A DNA stretch of 64,000 bases from Dama dama (GCF_033118175.1 NC_083704.1:54586501-54650500), one strand, 5' to 3'; counted from the stretch's first letter, positions 11,601 through 24,010 are shown. Numbers and translations: made by a program. The notes: generated by a model not told the origin, from the sequence alone.

Positions 11601-14600
11601 TCTGCGGCTGGTCTAGAAGTGACCCGCAACGCCTGGAGCTGAGGCAGAATCTGGGGCGAGGTCGCGTCTGGGGGCCCGGAGTTAGAAACGAGCCTTGGTG
11701 GTGGCGGCCAGGTGGTCAGTCTCTGCGCCCTGATCTCTGCGCCCTGAGAGGTGGGCGTGGAGAGGTGGGAGGGTGCGAACCGGACTGACCTGGGGGCGGG
11801 GCCGAACTCTGCGTCCCGCGCCCTGCCACCCCGCCCAGTCGACGGCGTGGTCCGGACCACCGCGCCCCTGGAGCTGGTGCAAGCCCCGGACGCCGCGGTC
11901 ACTAGGCTGCGGGTGAAGGCCTTCGAGCGACTCCGGCCGTGGGACAGCGCCGAACTTGATTTCTGGGTGGACGTGCAGTCGGTCAACCGCTGGCCCCCGC
12001 GCTGCCTCCCAGCGCTGCTGGTGTGAGTATTTGGGAGTCTTACCTTGGCTGTTGGGTGAGAGTCAGGGCTCTCGGCCCAGCCCCAGCTCCCGCCCTGCCG
12101 CCCGCCCTCTGCTCCCAGGACTCAGATCCCCGAGACCACGCCTGTGGGCACCGTGCTGAATACCTTCACTTGCATTGACCCGGACTCTCCTGGCTCCACC
12201 CTGGACTACCAACTGCTGTTCCACAGCCCTGCCAGCGCTTCCAGCCTCTGCCTGCGAGACAGAGTCCTGGAGGTACCCAGACCCCGCCCTCAGACCCACG
12301 TTTAGGGTGCTTGGACAGGAAGGGGGTGGCCCAGTGGTCCCGTGGGAGCAGAGACCATGAGGGCGAAGGATATGGTGTTGCAGCCAACCTGCTTTACCGG
12401 AGGGTCAGGGTAGGCTATGTGAGAACAACCTGGCCTGAGGCAGCCCAGTGGGCTCGAGGCTCTCCTAGGCCTTGGTTGCGCCTCACTCTCCTGCCCCTCT
12501 GGCTAGGTGAATCACACACTGGACTGTGACGCTCCAGGCGCCTGCTTCCAGCATACAGCTTCCATCCTGGTGCTTGACAGCGGTCAGCCTCTGATGACCA
12601 GTGAGTGACCAGGCCCAGGCCTGTACACTCAGGACAGGGCTCTTCTGTGCCCCTCTTCCTGTCCTCAGGACGGGGGTCATCTCTCCTCCCTCAGAAACCA
12701 ACAGGGCAGGGTTGTGTCCACTAAAGACCCCTGGGTGAGCTACTGCCCCCCACCCTCCAGAGCCTCCCCCTCTTCTGACTCCCAGGGCAGGGCTGGGCCA
12801 AACCAGGCCAGCTCCCTGACTTCCAAATGGCTTCCAGCTGAGGTGCCTGTGCTGGTGATGGTGACGCCTGTCAACGAGTTCTCCCCAACCTGTGTCTCAC
12901 GCACATTCCGGGTTCGTGAGGATGCGAGGCCCCACACCCTGCTGGGCTCTGTGGTGGGCACAGACATGGATTACCCACACGACAGCATTGAGTACTCCAT
13001 CTCTGGCGGGTCCGCCCCCTTTGCTGTGGACCATCTCAGCGGTACTCACACCCCAGGGCTGGGTGGAGAGGGTGGAGCCAGGGTTGACTCTGCAAGCTGA
13101 AGCTGTGGCCCCCTCTTCTAGGGGAGGTTCGCCTCCTGGGGCCTTTGGACTATGAGCTGCAGAAGTCGTACAGGCTCACTGTCCTGCTGACTGACCACAG
13201 CCAAGACCAGGACCCCACCTGCCACCGTTCAGGCTCCTGCACCATCACCATTGAGGTTGAGGTAACTGAGCCTGAAGCATCAGAAAGAATTGGAAAGAGT
13301 TCATCTCCCCCTCGGGTGCTCTGCTTATCCTCTCTGCTTCCGTTTCCTCCACTGGTTGGCTGGAGAGGGTTGGGGCCTTGTTGTGGAAAGTTCTGGAAAC
13401 TGTTGGTTGACACCGAGATTCTGGTTGTGATGGGGGGAGGCTGAGGGGCTGGACTGGGGGTTTGGGGGTGGTGATCTGACTACCTTCCGGCAGGATGTGA
13501 ACGACCATGCCCCCGAGTGTGAGCCCCCATTTCAGGAACTCACCATCTACGCTCACCTGGGCCGTAGCTTGGAGGTGACCACAATGTCATGTCGGGTGCC
13601 CCAGGAGCCCCAGCGCCTGGCTTTCTCCTACAGAATTGTTGGCGGTGAGGGCCATGAGGGCCCCCCCCAGGCTGCGGGGGAGGGGCAGGCCAAGGCCAGC
13701 CATGGTTCCCTTCTTCTCCCACTCTGTTTTTCAGGGAATGGTCAGAGCCGATTCAGCCTGCAAGGAGCTGTCCTGGTGCACAACGACCTCACGTTGGGGG
13801 CCCCCTGGCCAGAGCAGCCCCATACATATGAGCTGTTGATCCGTGTGGCCGATGCCGGCCCCTCCAGCCCCCACCTCAGCACCACGGCCACTGTCACTGT
13901 GTATCTAGTGCCCTGGAGGGCCAGCACAGGGGCCACCAGCACCCACAGAACCACAGTGAGGGGGTTCCTCAGGCCCTTGCTGGGTGGGGAGAAAGGATAT
14001 GGTTTTTGAGGCGGAACAATTGGGGAAGGCATTTCAGAGGAAACGGCTGAGTGCAAAGAGCCTGGCAATACAGAGGAGAAACCTGGGGTGTGGGGTGGCC
14101 CAGCCCTTGGAGGGGTTTGAAGGTTGGATGACTGGGGCGTTTTGGCAGGACAGTGGTGAAGATGTGGCCCCATTTCAGGTGCCTTCAAGGATGACACCCC
14201 TGCTTGTGACAGACACGGAGGTTTTCTGGCAGCCGGAGCCCTGGTTCGTGGTGGTGCTGACAGCGACCAGTGCCCTTCTCCTCCTGGGTTTGGGCTGGCT
14301 CCTCAGCCGGCTCCTGCGGGGGTAAGCTTCCTATTCCTATGCTGCTCGCCTCCCCCCAGGTCTCGCATCTGTGATAGCTGGTTCTACCCAAGACTGCCCA
14401 AGCTGATGAGCAGACAGAATGATATTAAGGAGGACTGCCCTCCCTCCGGGGGTCATCAACTTAGAGGCAGAGAGACACTGGGAGAAAGTTATCTCCTTCA
14501 CTGGCAGAACCCAGTCTGGAATGGGATGGGTGTGGATAAGGTCAAGGGCTTTAGACTCTTGAGTCTGTAATGCATTGGGTATTTACCCCTACTCCTGAGC

Positions 14601-15880
14601 CCTGCCTTCCACCTGAAATGTGACCTTCCCCTAAGACGCTGAGTTTCTCCTGAGCACAAGACTGAACCCAGGGGAAGATGGGAGTAACAATGTGGCCAGT
14701 GCATATGGACACAGGCTATCTCCAATAAGAGTGGCAGATGAATGGTGCTGATTCCTGGAGCCAGCAGGTCTGCTGTTCTCACTGCTTGTTCTCTCCTCCT
14801 GGCATTTTAGGCTGACCCAGATGCTCCAGGCATCAAGCGAACCCCCCCAGGCCCTACTGTTAAACAGGTAAGCTTCCTTTGCCTACCTCTATGCCTGGAA
14901 GCCCATCTCTGAAACTCAGGCCAGAGGTCAGAGCCCTATCCTACTTCTGCTTCTGCTTTGCCCCAGTATCCAGGGAACTAAGGGATCCATTGAAGGGTTC
15001 GTGGAGGCCCCGAGGATGGAGACACCCCAGGCACCCAGCAGTGTCACAAGCCTGGTATGTCAACCTACCATCCTGTGCAGTGGGCACTGAGGCTGCTGCT
15101 GAGTGTTCCCTGCCAAGCCTGCCCCCTTTCCCATGGCTGGCTGTCCCTGTGGGAGGGCCCATACCAGCACCATCAGGATGCAGGAAGCAGGTGGGTTCTT
15201 GACCCTTTTGGGGGGGCAAGCCTCCACCTGCTCCCCATGGGCGGGGTTCACCTCGTTACACCCTCCTCATTCTTCCCTTCAGCAGCATTTTGATGGCAGA
15301 GCCCAGGACTCCCGTGAGTTCCCCTTTTTCCAAACCATTCTCCACTTTGACCCACTTTCTCTCTAGACCTCATCTCAATATCTCTGCCTACCACCAGACA
15401 TTCACTATCTATTCTTTCCCTGAATGGGGTCTCTTCTCACTCCTACTCGTCTTTCAGCCAGTGTTTGCCAAACACTGGGACCCTGATCTGGTTCTTGCCT
15501 CTGGGGGATTATGGGGGGAAAGTTGTGAGGGAAGAGGCCCCCAAATGGTCCACTGTCACCATGAATTATGGTAGAGTAATCTGGCACAGGGCTCAGGGGA
15601 GCTCATGGCAAGTTTCGGGGGCTCATGGATGCTTCCTGCGTATCTGAGGCAGACCTCAAATGATCTGCTGAGAAAGGAGGGAGAGGACAAGCCGGATCAA
15701 GCAGAAGGGAGCAGGGGGGTCACACCAAGGGTCCTGGAATATCTTTCCCTGCCCTTAGGGGAGGGAGGCAGTGTTGCCGAAGCCAGCAGGGCCCTCTCTT
15801 TCTCCCCTGACAATCTGAACTCAGGTACAGGCAGAGATTACCTGTTCAACACGCACACAGGAGCCCGGCGCTGGCTCTGA
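8624..15880 (+). CDS. CDHR4: CDHR4, cadherin-related family member 4
   Basis: Nineteen exons: 8624-8672, 9061-9245, 9603-9765, 9847-9929, 10424-10534, 11141-11244, 11431-11567, 11839-12022, 12119-12272, 12507-12600, 12838-13041, 13122-13261, 13494-13644, 13735-13955, 14179-14321, 14811-14867, 14967-15054, 15286-15313 and 15825-15880. All are in phase and give 783 aa, close to human (~788). The protein is a single-pass membrane protein. A signal peptide (MVLLRPLVLLLALVV) is followed by divergent cadherin-type repeats with motifs such as PENLVPGS, VNEFSPTC and DVNDHAPEC. One transmembrane helix (~683-702, FVVVLTATSALLLLGLGWLL) precedes a short cytoplasmic tail ending NTHTGARRWL. Calcium-binding motifs are only partly kept, so adhesion may be atypical. 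The family member is known mainly from ciliated epithelium and testis; its molecular role is poorly defined. Confidence 0.95.
8673..9060 (+). other. CDHR4: CDHR4 intron 1
   Basis: Unique sequence between the signal-peptide exon and exon 2. A segment near 8860-8885 (TACCCTGGGGACAGTGGGAAAGACA...) recurs nearly unchanged at 11260-11285 in intron 6, a small internal duplication. Confidence 0.6.
9317..9542 (+). mobile_element. Bov-tA SINE in CDHR4 intron 2
   Basis: Ruminant tRNA-derived SINE beginning near AGTCGCTCAGTCATGTCTGACTC and ending GAGCCACTAGGGAAGCCCC. It is flanked by a perfect 10-bp target-site duplication, AGAGGTGGTG (9307-9316 and 9543-9552), showing an intact insertion. Confidence 0.9.
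9930..11140 (+). other. CDHR4: CDHR4 introns 4-5
   Basis: Two introns around exon 5 (10424-10534). Intron 5 (10535-11140) is mostly unique sequence. I see no transposon I can name and no extra exon. Confidence 0.55.
13956..14178 (+). other. CDHR4: CDHR4 intron 14
   Basis: Short intron with a GA-rich stretch (GGCATTTCAGAGGAAACGGC, GCAAAGAGCCTGGCAAT) resembling antisense L2 or MIR-type old repeat. Too diverged to assign. Confidence 0.35.
15055..15824 (+). other. CDHR4: CDHR4 introns 17-18
   Basis: These introns surround the 28-nt exon 18 (15286-15313). The exon is preceded by a tandem CAGCAG acceptor. Otherwise the sequence is unique, with no recognisable repeat. Confidence 0.6.
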
Positions 15881-15935
15881 GGCCCAGGAGCTGCATATTT
15901 GCAGAATTTCTTCTGTGTTTTCAAGCTGATACAAT

Positions 15936-15941
15936 AATAAA
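15936..15941 (+). terminator. CDHR4: CDHR4 poly(A) signal AATAAA
   Basis: AATAAA 56 nt past the CDHR4 stop codon. The 3' UTR is short, about 80 nt. Confidence 0.85.
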
Positions 15942-16617
15942 CAAAATTACCAACAGAAGAGTCCTTGCCTGGTAACCTACATGTGGGAGAAGCTCTGAGA
16001 TCTGTGCTTCCTTGTTCTCACTTGGAGGATGCCCTGTCTTATGGGAACAAGGTTATTTTTTCTTTCAAGAAGGCATTGTACAGTGCTGACTGTGATTAAT
16101 GTTCTGCAGAGCTAAGACACTGTTATCCTCATCAATGACTGAGGGGGCCTCCAGTTGGTCTGTCCCCTCAGAGGATACCTACTCTAGCAGATGGGGAGGG
16201 CCCAGGAGCCCCACCAACTTCCAGGGCAGTTTGCTGACTGTATGTGGAGGTTTTCTTGCATCTGGAGCTTTTGCATTGAAGTGAGGGTTGAGTACCCTGT
16301 GGCATGGGTAGCCATGGAGGGATTGAGAATAGCCCCCTTTTGAGGTGTTCCCATATCCTTCTGATCTCTTTGGTTCATGGGCCCTCTGTCCCCTGTGCTG
16401 CACATGGCCAAGTGGCCCATAGCAGCGTGCAGGAGGGCGGGTTCTGTGGGGGGAAGTGCTAGCCCACTCCCCATACCCAGCCTGGCATCAAGTCTCAGGA
16501 TACTGCCAGCTCTCCCAGAAGACCTGCTGTCTTGGTGGAGACTATCTTAACTGTGGTGTCTCCAAGTTCTCTCAATCTTCTTCCCTCTTTCAAGTTTATG
16601 GATCTGAACCTTCTCAG

Positions 16618-16815
16618 AGAAGCTTCCCTTGTGGCTCAGCTGGTAAAGAATCTGCCTGCAATGCTGGAGACCTGGGTTCAATCCCCAGGTTGGGAAGATC
16701 CCCTGGAGAAGGGAAAGGCTACCCACTCCAGTATTCTGGCCTGGAGAATTCCATGGGCTGTATAGTCCATGGGGTTGCAAAGAGTCAGACAGGACTGAGC
16801 CACTTTCACTTTCAG
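16618..16815 (-). mobile_element. Bov-tA SINE, antisense
   Basis: Reads GCTTCCCTTGTGGCTCAGCT through to CAAAGAGTCAGACAGGACTG, the reverse strand of a Bov-tA SINE, in the CDHR4-IP6K1 spacer. Confidence 0.85.
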
Positions 16816-16977
16816 AGTAGCTGAGGACCTCCCTTCCTGAGCCAGTTACAGTGCCCCAGGCAGAGGAAGAAGTCGAGTGCCTTCTGTGGGAAAAATATGC
16901 TTCATGGTGCTTCCACAGAAGTGAGGGTGTTAGAGCTGGCCTCACAGCAGGATGTTACAGGAACCAGCTGCAGGCAG

Positions 16978-17110
16978 ACTTTTCCTGAGCACTTAGAATG
17001 CTCTAAGGGCTCATTAGATGCTCATCTCTAAGAAGCTTGATTTTTATCCTCATTCCACAGATAGAACAAGCAAGCCTCAAAAGTCACAAAGCTAGCTAGT
17101 CCGGTCACTT
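16978..17110 (+). repeat. MIR SINE fragment
   Basis: CTGAGCACTTAGAATG, followed by TCCTCATTCCACAGATAGAA and GTCACAAAGCTAGCTAGT, matches the MIR core order. It is old and diverged. Confidence 0.5.
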
Positions 17111-17699
17111 GATGTGAGGCTATGTGAATCAAGCTATGTGATTACATTTGATGCCAAGCCCAAGGTAACAGTCTCCCCAAGGCTCGTTAAGTTGCGCTCG
17201 GTGGCAGACCATGACAGTCCAGGGCAAAAGATGTTGTTATAAGAGCTGGAGACAAGATGCCCTAGGGCAGGAATAAGAGTGTCTGCCAGGGCTTGTGCTG
17301 AGGACTGAACTCCACGCAGGACAAACGTGGGTAACAGGACAGAGACTGCTGGGGCACAAAAGGCTGATGAAGGGCAAAGCTAGGGAATCCACTGGAAAGA
17401 GGGCATTATACACAGGAGCCAGTAAGAGGAGGCGCGAAACTCGGCGCTTACATTTCCAGAGGTGGCGTAACCTTGGCCCAGCCTCCCACACTGAGTCTGT
17501 TTCCTCAGTAGTGAGGGACAAGTCCTGCCTTCCAGGGTGAGTGACCAAAAAAAGCATACAGCAGACATTCCCTAAGTGTGCATGCGTGCATGAGAAGACG
17601 CTGTCGGCTCCCCTCAGGAGCCGAAAACTCACGGATGCCAAGGGCGCTACGGCCTCCGGAATAGCTAGCCAAAGCTCTGCCTCCAGCAACTCCAGGAAC

Positions 17700-17935
17700 G
17701 GCGCGCGTGCGCCAATCCTTGCCGTCACAGTCACGTGCTGAAGCGTTCGGCTTGGGAGGCGAGAGGTAGGCTCTGACTGACAGGCCGGCCAACCTGTCAT
17801 CGGGAGGCACTACACTGGGCGTCGGGCAAAGAGGTTGTTGATTGGGAGTGTTCTAAGCTGGGGGCGGGTTCTTTGCCGTCCTGGTTACTATGACGCCCGG
17901 CCCCCGCCCCCTCGGCTGGCCGCCATCTTGTTGTT
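17700..17935 (+). promoter_or_regulatory. IP6K1: IP6K1 CpG-island promoter
   Basis: A CpG-rich block with an NRF1-like GCGCGCGTGCGCC and CCAAT near 17701-17716, a CACGTG E-box at 17732-17737, GC boxes near 17900, and a YY1-type GCCGCCATCTTG at ~17919-17930. The YY1 site is typical of the region at or just after a housekeeping transcription start. Confidence 0.7.
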
Positions 17936-18106
17936 GATCCGTACCTAGTGGGCAGCGCCGGGAGCTGGACCGAGCGGCCGGTGCGGGGCCGCTCCTGCGG
18001 ATCTCAGCCACCTGCGCTGCCTGCCAGGGGGCGGGCCGAAACCTGGAGGCCCGGGGGGCCCAGCTCCCGTGGGGAGCCGTGGGCACCCGCTGCCCGGGCC
18101 GGGCCG
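17931..18106 (+). other. IP6K1: IP6K1 non-coding exon 1 (5' UTR)
   Basis: The CpG-island sequence just after the YY1-like site ends at a strong donor, GGCCG|GTGAGT (18107). No start codon in it fits the IP6K1 frame. The 5' boundary is inferred. It is expected to splice to the acceptor at 38639. Confidence 0.6.
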
Positions 18107-21100
18107 GTGAGTGACAGGAGCCGGGCGGAAAGACCGGCCTGACGCCGTGGGGCGGGCGGCGGCGGGCGCGGGGTTGGAGCAGGCGCGCGCAGGGCAGGGG
18201 CATCGGCTGAGCATCGCTCGAGCGTCCTGATCGGCCGCCAGTGAAGTCTCCTCGATGCTGGTGCCGAGGTCGCAGGACGGCCTCGGGGTAGAGCTCCGAA
18301 AGCCCCGCTCCTGAGGGCTGGCCGGCGGGGTAGCGGGAAACTAGTTTCTGTGACTGAAGCCCTGGGCTCCGCTGACCCGCAGCGCTGAAACGTGTCCAGT
18401 GCCAGCTTGGTGCTCTCCGGGGTCTTGTGTTGTTCCCAGGTGAGAAATGCACGTACTGTTTTCTTAGATGTCGCTCCTGCGAGTGACTTTCAGACCGATT
18501 GAGACTAAGACTAGGTCAGCCAGTCGAAAGCCCCCGCAAAGCAGGCCGGCCAGTGTGCCGGCCCTTGTGGTTCAGAACAGGCAAAGACCCCTCTGCCCGA
18601 CGCCTGCCTCCTGAACTCCTCGGAGTTCACCGTTTGCGTCTTCCTGAAGGGCCTGATCAAATGTTCCTGATGCCCGAATTTTGGTTCGGGACATATATTT
18701 TTATATATATTTATTTATTTTGTTGTTGTTTTGAATCACTTTTTGGAGTTGTGGTAAGGGCTTCCTCTTTTGCCTCTGGGAGAAAGTGAGTATCGCCTAA
18801 AAAGATAATCTGCCAAGTGTAGTCAAGGAGACAAAAGAAATGTAAGAGGGTGTTAGAAACAGAAAAAGAAATGAAACTTATTTTTGTCTCGTGAATGCCA
18901 AATTAACTTTTAACAGAGTAAATGTATCTTGCCCAGTGAAACAGACTTCCAGGCTCCTTTCTTTTGTGAGGGTAGGAGGTTTAGAGACCCCGCATAAGGG
19001 GTGCAGGTCTAGGAAACGTGCTGAGGGCTCCAGAAAACATTTCTGCTTGTCTGTGGTCCCTTGGTTTCTCAGCACAGGCTTCTGTTTGTGGTCATACAGA
19101 AAGCCTGCCTGAGACGACTAAGAAGCTGAACAACAATACTTTGTGTGCTTGTGTCAGGATCTTATCACCTCAGAATGTTTAATTTTGCAAGAAACTATCC
19201 CTTTGGTCAGGAGGTGCTTTTGGAGAAGATGCTGAAACCAGAGGCAGCTGGTGGCCTGTTGCTGTTTGCCTTGTGAGGAGAGAGAAGTTGAGTGAGTAGT
19301 CTTTAGGTATTTCTTTACCCTCCCTTGGGCCATTTTTCGAATCTTGAATGAATTTTCATTTTGGTGAGACCAGTTCCTTGGGCAGTTCTTGTCAAGAAAG
19401 GAAGACACAAAAATATTAGGAGCTTCTCAAAATGGCCTCAAACTAACTTCCCCCCAACTCCCCTCTGATTAACACTTTTTTTAGAAAGTTAAGGCTGCCA
19501 CAGGGTTAAATGCTTGCTGTTTTCTGTGAAAAATAACCATAGGTTAGGCTCTTAGTCTGTTTCGGGTATCTTTGAGATGTAGAAAGAGAACAGATCTCTT
19601 CCTTAGTCTTCTTAACTACTCTAACTTTTGCATGCAATTTTAGGTTCAGGGGTCCATTACAGTACATTCCGGTCTAACTCTGTGTTAGAACTGTTGGCTC
19701 GAGGAGGTTACAGAATAGCCAAGAACTTTTATTGTCTTTTTTTTTTAATGCTTTTACTGCCTTGTGAATACTTAGGAGTATTAGATGATGCTTGCTTGAT
19801 TAAGCCTATTTTGTTACTCAAGAGATAGCTAATAGCAGTACTTCTGTGCTGGGCATTTTTAAGTGCAAATAAGTAGGATATTAGGATAGCGGACCTTCCA
19901 TCTACTTTAACTTTGTATGTACGTAATTCATCTGTAAATGTCAGCATTTTTAACTATTATGAGCAGCAGACTTAATGAGTCAAAACTGCTGCAGGCATAT
20001 ATAATATAGGATGAAATCTGATGTCCTAATGTGGCATTTACGGTGCTGCTGCCCAGCTGGTCCCAACCCACCTCTCCCAGGTTTGTCCTAATCCTCACTT
20101 CGCCAGCAGTTTGGTAATCATTCCATTTGTGATATTTTCTTACACAGATCCTGTTGCCAGCTAATCCATTTCCTTTTGCTCCTCTTGGGGATAACCCTTT
20201 GCCTTCAGTTTCACTTCTCTCTTAAGTCCAGCCCAGGTCCTTCCTACCTCCTTTATGAAACACTCCCCCAAACATTCCTGTCCTTAGGAATATTCTACTC
20301 CCTCTGAACTGCAGTGGCATTATTGCCCTTATCAAAAACAATGACACAGTATATACTCTTTTAAGAATAGCTTTTTTTCTGATTAGACCTAACCCCTTTG
20401 CTGCAGAGATTGTAGTTTTGTGTCTTCTTGTACCTGCATGTAGTAGATGAGAACTAAATGTTTGTAAAAATGTGCTAAATGTGCCTGAGTTGGAACACCC
20501 TCTAATTAAACAGGGAATTGGAGGGAATAGGCAGGTAGAAGTGAGACTTTCACCATGGATCTCCACGTCCTCCACTGCCTGGAGGGCTTGCACTCTAGCA
20601 CCGCATCAGTGATGGAGGCCCATCATTCTATAAGAGGCAGGACTTGCACGTAGTGCAGAACTGAAGCCCAACAAAAGAAAGTAATTCTGCATCTCAGAAA
20701 TGGCTGTGTGGCTCATCCCTCTTCCTGGCTACTTTTGACTTGGAAAACATGTATTGGGTGAGCATAGCATTGAGATGCTTAGACTCTCTTCTTGGTTGGG
20801 TCTTCTCACTGCCACCTTGGGCTGCTGTAATCGTGTCAGTAGTGTTTGCTGCTTGTCCTCCCAGAGCTGCCCTGAAACTGTAAGGAGCAGTGATGGGTAG
20901 AGCTGGGGAAAGCCAGGTAGAGCTGTCTCTGGCTTGGAGCAGAGAGGCATTTTGTATGTTTGCACCAGTAGATCTGTGCTTTTGCCCCGATCTTAAATCT
21001 GATTTCATTTCTCTTCCTGTACTACAGCAGGATTTAAGCAATGAATTCTGTGTGGGAAAACCTAAGCAATCTTGGTTCTTTTACAAGAGGTGGTAGATTG

Positions 21101-21419
21101 AGACTCTCATTCATGTTTGCTGCTATTACAGTCTGAAGTTGGGTTTATGTAAGAGGCATTGCAAATGAGTTTTGATGGGAACATATGTTCATTTCAGTGC
21201 TGGATCCCTGATAGAGACTTTGTTTTTTTTGAATACTTAGAAAATCTCATCTTTTCTGTAAAAGTTTTTATTTGTAGGTGGGGATTTAGCTCATTTATTC
21301 CTGTCTCCTCATTTTCCAGAAGGTGAGCAGGCCTAGGACTGGACTCTTTTTTTTTTTCTCTCTTGGACTCTTTTCAAATCGAAATTTTGATGTCAGGAAA
21401 TAAGAGTACCTTGAAGACC
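18107..21419 (+). other. IP6K1: IP6K1 intron 1, first part
   Basis: CpG-rich to about 18,340, then AT-rich unique DNA. An L2-like sense stretch occupies about 20030-20475. No open frame looks like a gene. Confidence 0.55.
20030..20475 (+). repeat. L2 LINE, sense copy
   Basis: A pyrimidine-rich tract ending ATGTAGTAGATGAGAACTAAATGTTTGT, a decayed form of the L2 3' end (CATAGTAGGCGCTCAATAAATGTTTGT). Confidence 0.45.
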
Positions 21420-22420
21420 ATAAAAATCTGAGCCTGTTATGATTGAATGAACACTTATAAGCAACTTACTCTGTAATCAAAAAGTTAAATAATGAGAAGT
21501 GTTGGTGAGGATGTGGAGAACTCAGAGTCCTTATACTCAGCTTGTGAGAACGTGAAATGATGCAGTCACTTTGGAAAATAGCCTGGCAGTTCTTCAAATG
21601 GTTAGAGTTACCAGCAATTCCACTCCCTAGTTATCTACCCAAGAAAAATGAAAATATGTACAAGCAAAAACCTATATATGAGTGTTTATAGCAGTGTTAT
21701 TCATAATAACCAAAAGGGGAAATGACCCAAATGTTTATCAACTGATAATGTATAAATAAAATATGGTATATACATATTTTATGTATACAATGGAATATCA
21801 TTTAGCAGTAAAAAGGAGTGATGTACCAAAATATATTTCAACATGACTGAACCTGGGAAACATTATGCTAAGTGAAAGAAGCCAGACACAAAAGGTCACA
21901 TATTATATGGTTTAATATATGAAACATCCAGACGAGGCAAATCTACAGAGATAGGAAGTAGATGAGTGGTTGCTTAGGGCTTGGGGTGAGATGAGAGGTG
22001 ATGGGTATGTTCTAAAACTGTAGTGATGGTTACACATAACTTTTATATACTAAAAGCTCTTGGATTGTACACTTTTATTTTTTATTTCATTTTTTTTGGC
22101 CATGCCCTGTGGCATGTGGGGTCTTAGTTCCCTGATGAGGGATTGAACCCGTGCTCCCTATGGTGGAAGCAGAGTCCTAACCACTGTACCACCAGGAAAG
22201 TCCCATGAATTGTACACTTTCAATGGGTGACTTGTATGCTATGTGAATTATATCTCGAAGCTGTTATAAAAAATAACTTACCAGTAATGTATATTCACTA
22301 GTTTAAAAAAAGATAATTTATGAATAACAAGAAATAAAAACAGGACTGTCCATAATTTCACTGTTAGTGTTTTATTGTTTGACCATATTTCTTCAAGTGA
22401 TTTTTTTGTAAGTTTTACAA
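21420..22420 (+). repeat. L1 LINE 3' region, split by a SINE
   Basis: Typical L1 3' sequence: GTGAGGATGTGGAGAA, AGCAGTGTTATTCATAATA, TATGCTAAGTGAAAGAAGCC and TTATATGGTTT in the expected order. A SINE (22076-22208) interrupts it. Confidence 0.75.
22076..22208 (-). mobile_element. CHR-type tRNA-derived SINE inside L1
   Basis: GGCCATGCCCTGTGGCATG through CACCAGGAAAGTCCC is the cetartiodactyl CHR-type SINE in reverse. A perfect 12-bp duplication, ATTGTACACTTT (22064-22075 and 22209-22220), brackets it, proving insertion into the older L1. Confidence 0.8.
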
Positions 22421-22429
22421 AAATGAGAT

Positions 22430-23040
22430 CATGCAGGACATCCTAATTGGTACCTTGTTGCAGTCAACAGTGTAGTATAAACTTCTGGGTTGGTAAATGA
22501 TGTATTTACATCAGAGGTTAGCTGGCAGTAAATTAGGGACGCTGAAGGGGAACGAGGTGCCACTCTGCTGCCTTGTTTGAGCTGTAGTACAGATTTGCCT
22601 TGATTTCGGGTGAAGGTGGAGTGCGTTCGGATGAATGGAGAGTGCTCCTGTAAAACCTTTGGTGAGCCAAAATGACACAAAGTGAAAAAAGCAATTGCCT
22701 TAGGACTCCTCTGGCTAGCGGACGCACAGTGTAAATCAGGATGATGCACAGACGCTCACAGACAGTTGAGAGCCGAGCAGCTCGAGATGCTGAGTGGAGC
22801 TCCCAGGACAGGAGCTTGGCCGTGCCCCTCTTGCTGCTCTGGGTGCACTCCACCTCTGCAACGACTCCCTGCAAAGCAAATACTGAATGCTGTTTTCACT
22901 TGCTGCCTTTTCATAAAAGTGAACGTGCTCTTTGGATCTGTTCTGGTTAGTGAAAGCAGTACTAATATCGGTCTTTCATAAAAACAAAGTGGCGTAAAGT
23001 GAATTTTTGAAAAGTGGGGGATACTCACTCTGTAAACAGG
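22430..23040. repeat. Unassigned interspersed repeat, possibly Tigger-like
   Basis: A moderately GC-rich segment in AT-rich DNA, with recurring AAAGTGAA-type words (near 22677, 22916, 22995) and GTGGGGGATAC near 23016. This resembles the end region of pogo/Tigger DNA transposons. The family is not certain, and no transposase is visible. Confidence 0.35.
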
Positions 23041-23459
23041 TGTTCTTTTCATGGTCTGTTTAGCGACATGATTATTCATGTTTTTGTGCTTTTTATGGAT
23101 AATTTTGCTGGTTAAAATGGCTCCCAAGTAACCAGTGCTGGAGTGCTGTCTAATCTTCTTAAGTATAAGAAGGATGTGAAGCGCCTTATGAAGAAATACA
23201 TGTGTTAGATAAGGTTTGTTTAGGTCTGAGTTATAGTGCACTTGGCTGAGAGTTCAGTGTTTATGAGTCAACTATATATTTTTAAAAGTGTCTTTAAACA
23301 GTAATATACATACAATGTTATATATTATATGTATGTAGCTCTGAAAGGTTAAAAATTGATTGATTGGTGGAAGTGCTGTGACCCGAGGCTCACAGAAACT
23401 TAACTCTTGTTTCCTCTAGGGGCAGCGGCACAGTATTCACTAACTCTTTTTTTTTGTTT

Positions 23460-24010
23460 GCAGTGACTTTAGAGAACATAACTACTGTGAGTACTGGAAA
23501 TTGATTATATTTTCCTTCATATCTAGTTTCTTTTGCTTAGTATGATGTTTCTGAGATTCATCTGTTTTGGTGTCTTCCTTTTTTATTGCTGAGTAGTATT
23601 CCTTTTTCGGAGAAGGCAATGGCACCCCACTCCAGTACTCTCGCCTGGAAAATCCCATGGACGGAGGAGCCTGGTGGGCGACAGTCCATGGGGTTGCGAA
23701 GAGTCGGACATGACTGAGCGACTTCACTTTCACTTTTCACTTTTATGCATTGGAGAAGGAAATGGCAACCCACTCCAGTGTTCTTGCCTGGAGAATCCCA
23801 GGGATGGGGTGGCACAGAGTCGGACACAACTGAAGTGACTTAGCAATAGCAGTATTCCTTTTTATGGCCGTATTGTTTGCTGATAGACATTTGGGTTGTT
23901 TCTAGTTTTTGGCTCTTATGAGTAAAGATGTAATAAATGTCCTCATACAAGTCTTTGTGTGTACATGTTTTCATTTCTCTGTGGTAAATATCTATAAGTA
24001 GAATTTCCCT
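23460..24010 (-). repeat. L1 fragment around BovA2
   Basis: Sequence on both sides of the BovA2 insert (TTTGCTTAGTATGATGTTTC..., TATGAGTAAAGATGTAATAA...) reads as antisense L1 3' end. Confidence 0.55.
23608..23850 (-). mobile_element. BovA2 SINE (dimeric), antisense
   Basis: Two head-to-tail units, GGAGAAGGCAATGGCACCCC and GGAGAAGGAAATGGCAACCC, form the BovA2 dimer. A perfect 13-bp target duplication, AGTATTCCTTTTT (23595-23607 and 23851-23863), flanks it inside an older L1. Confidence 0.9.
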
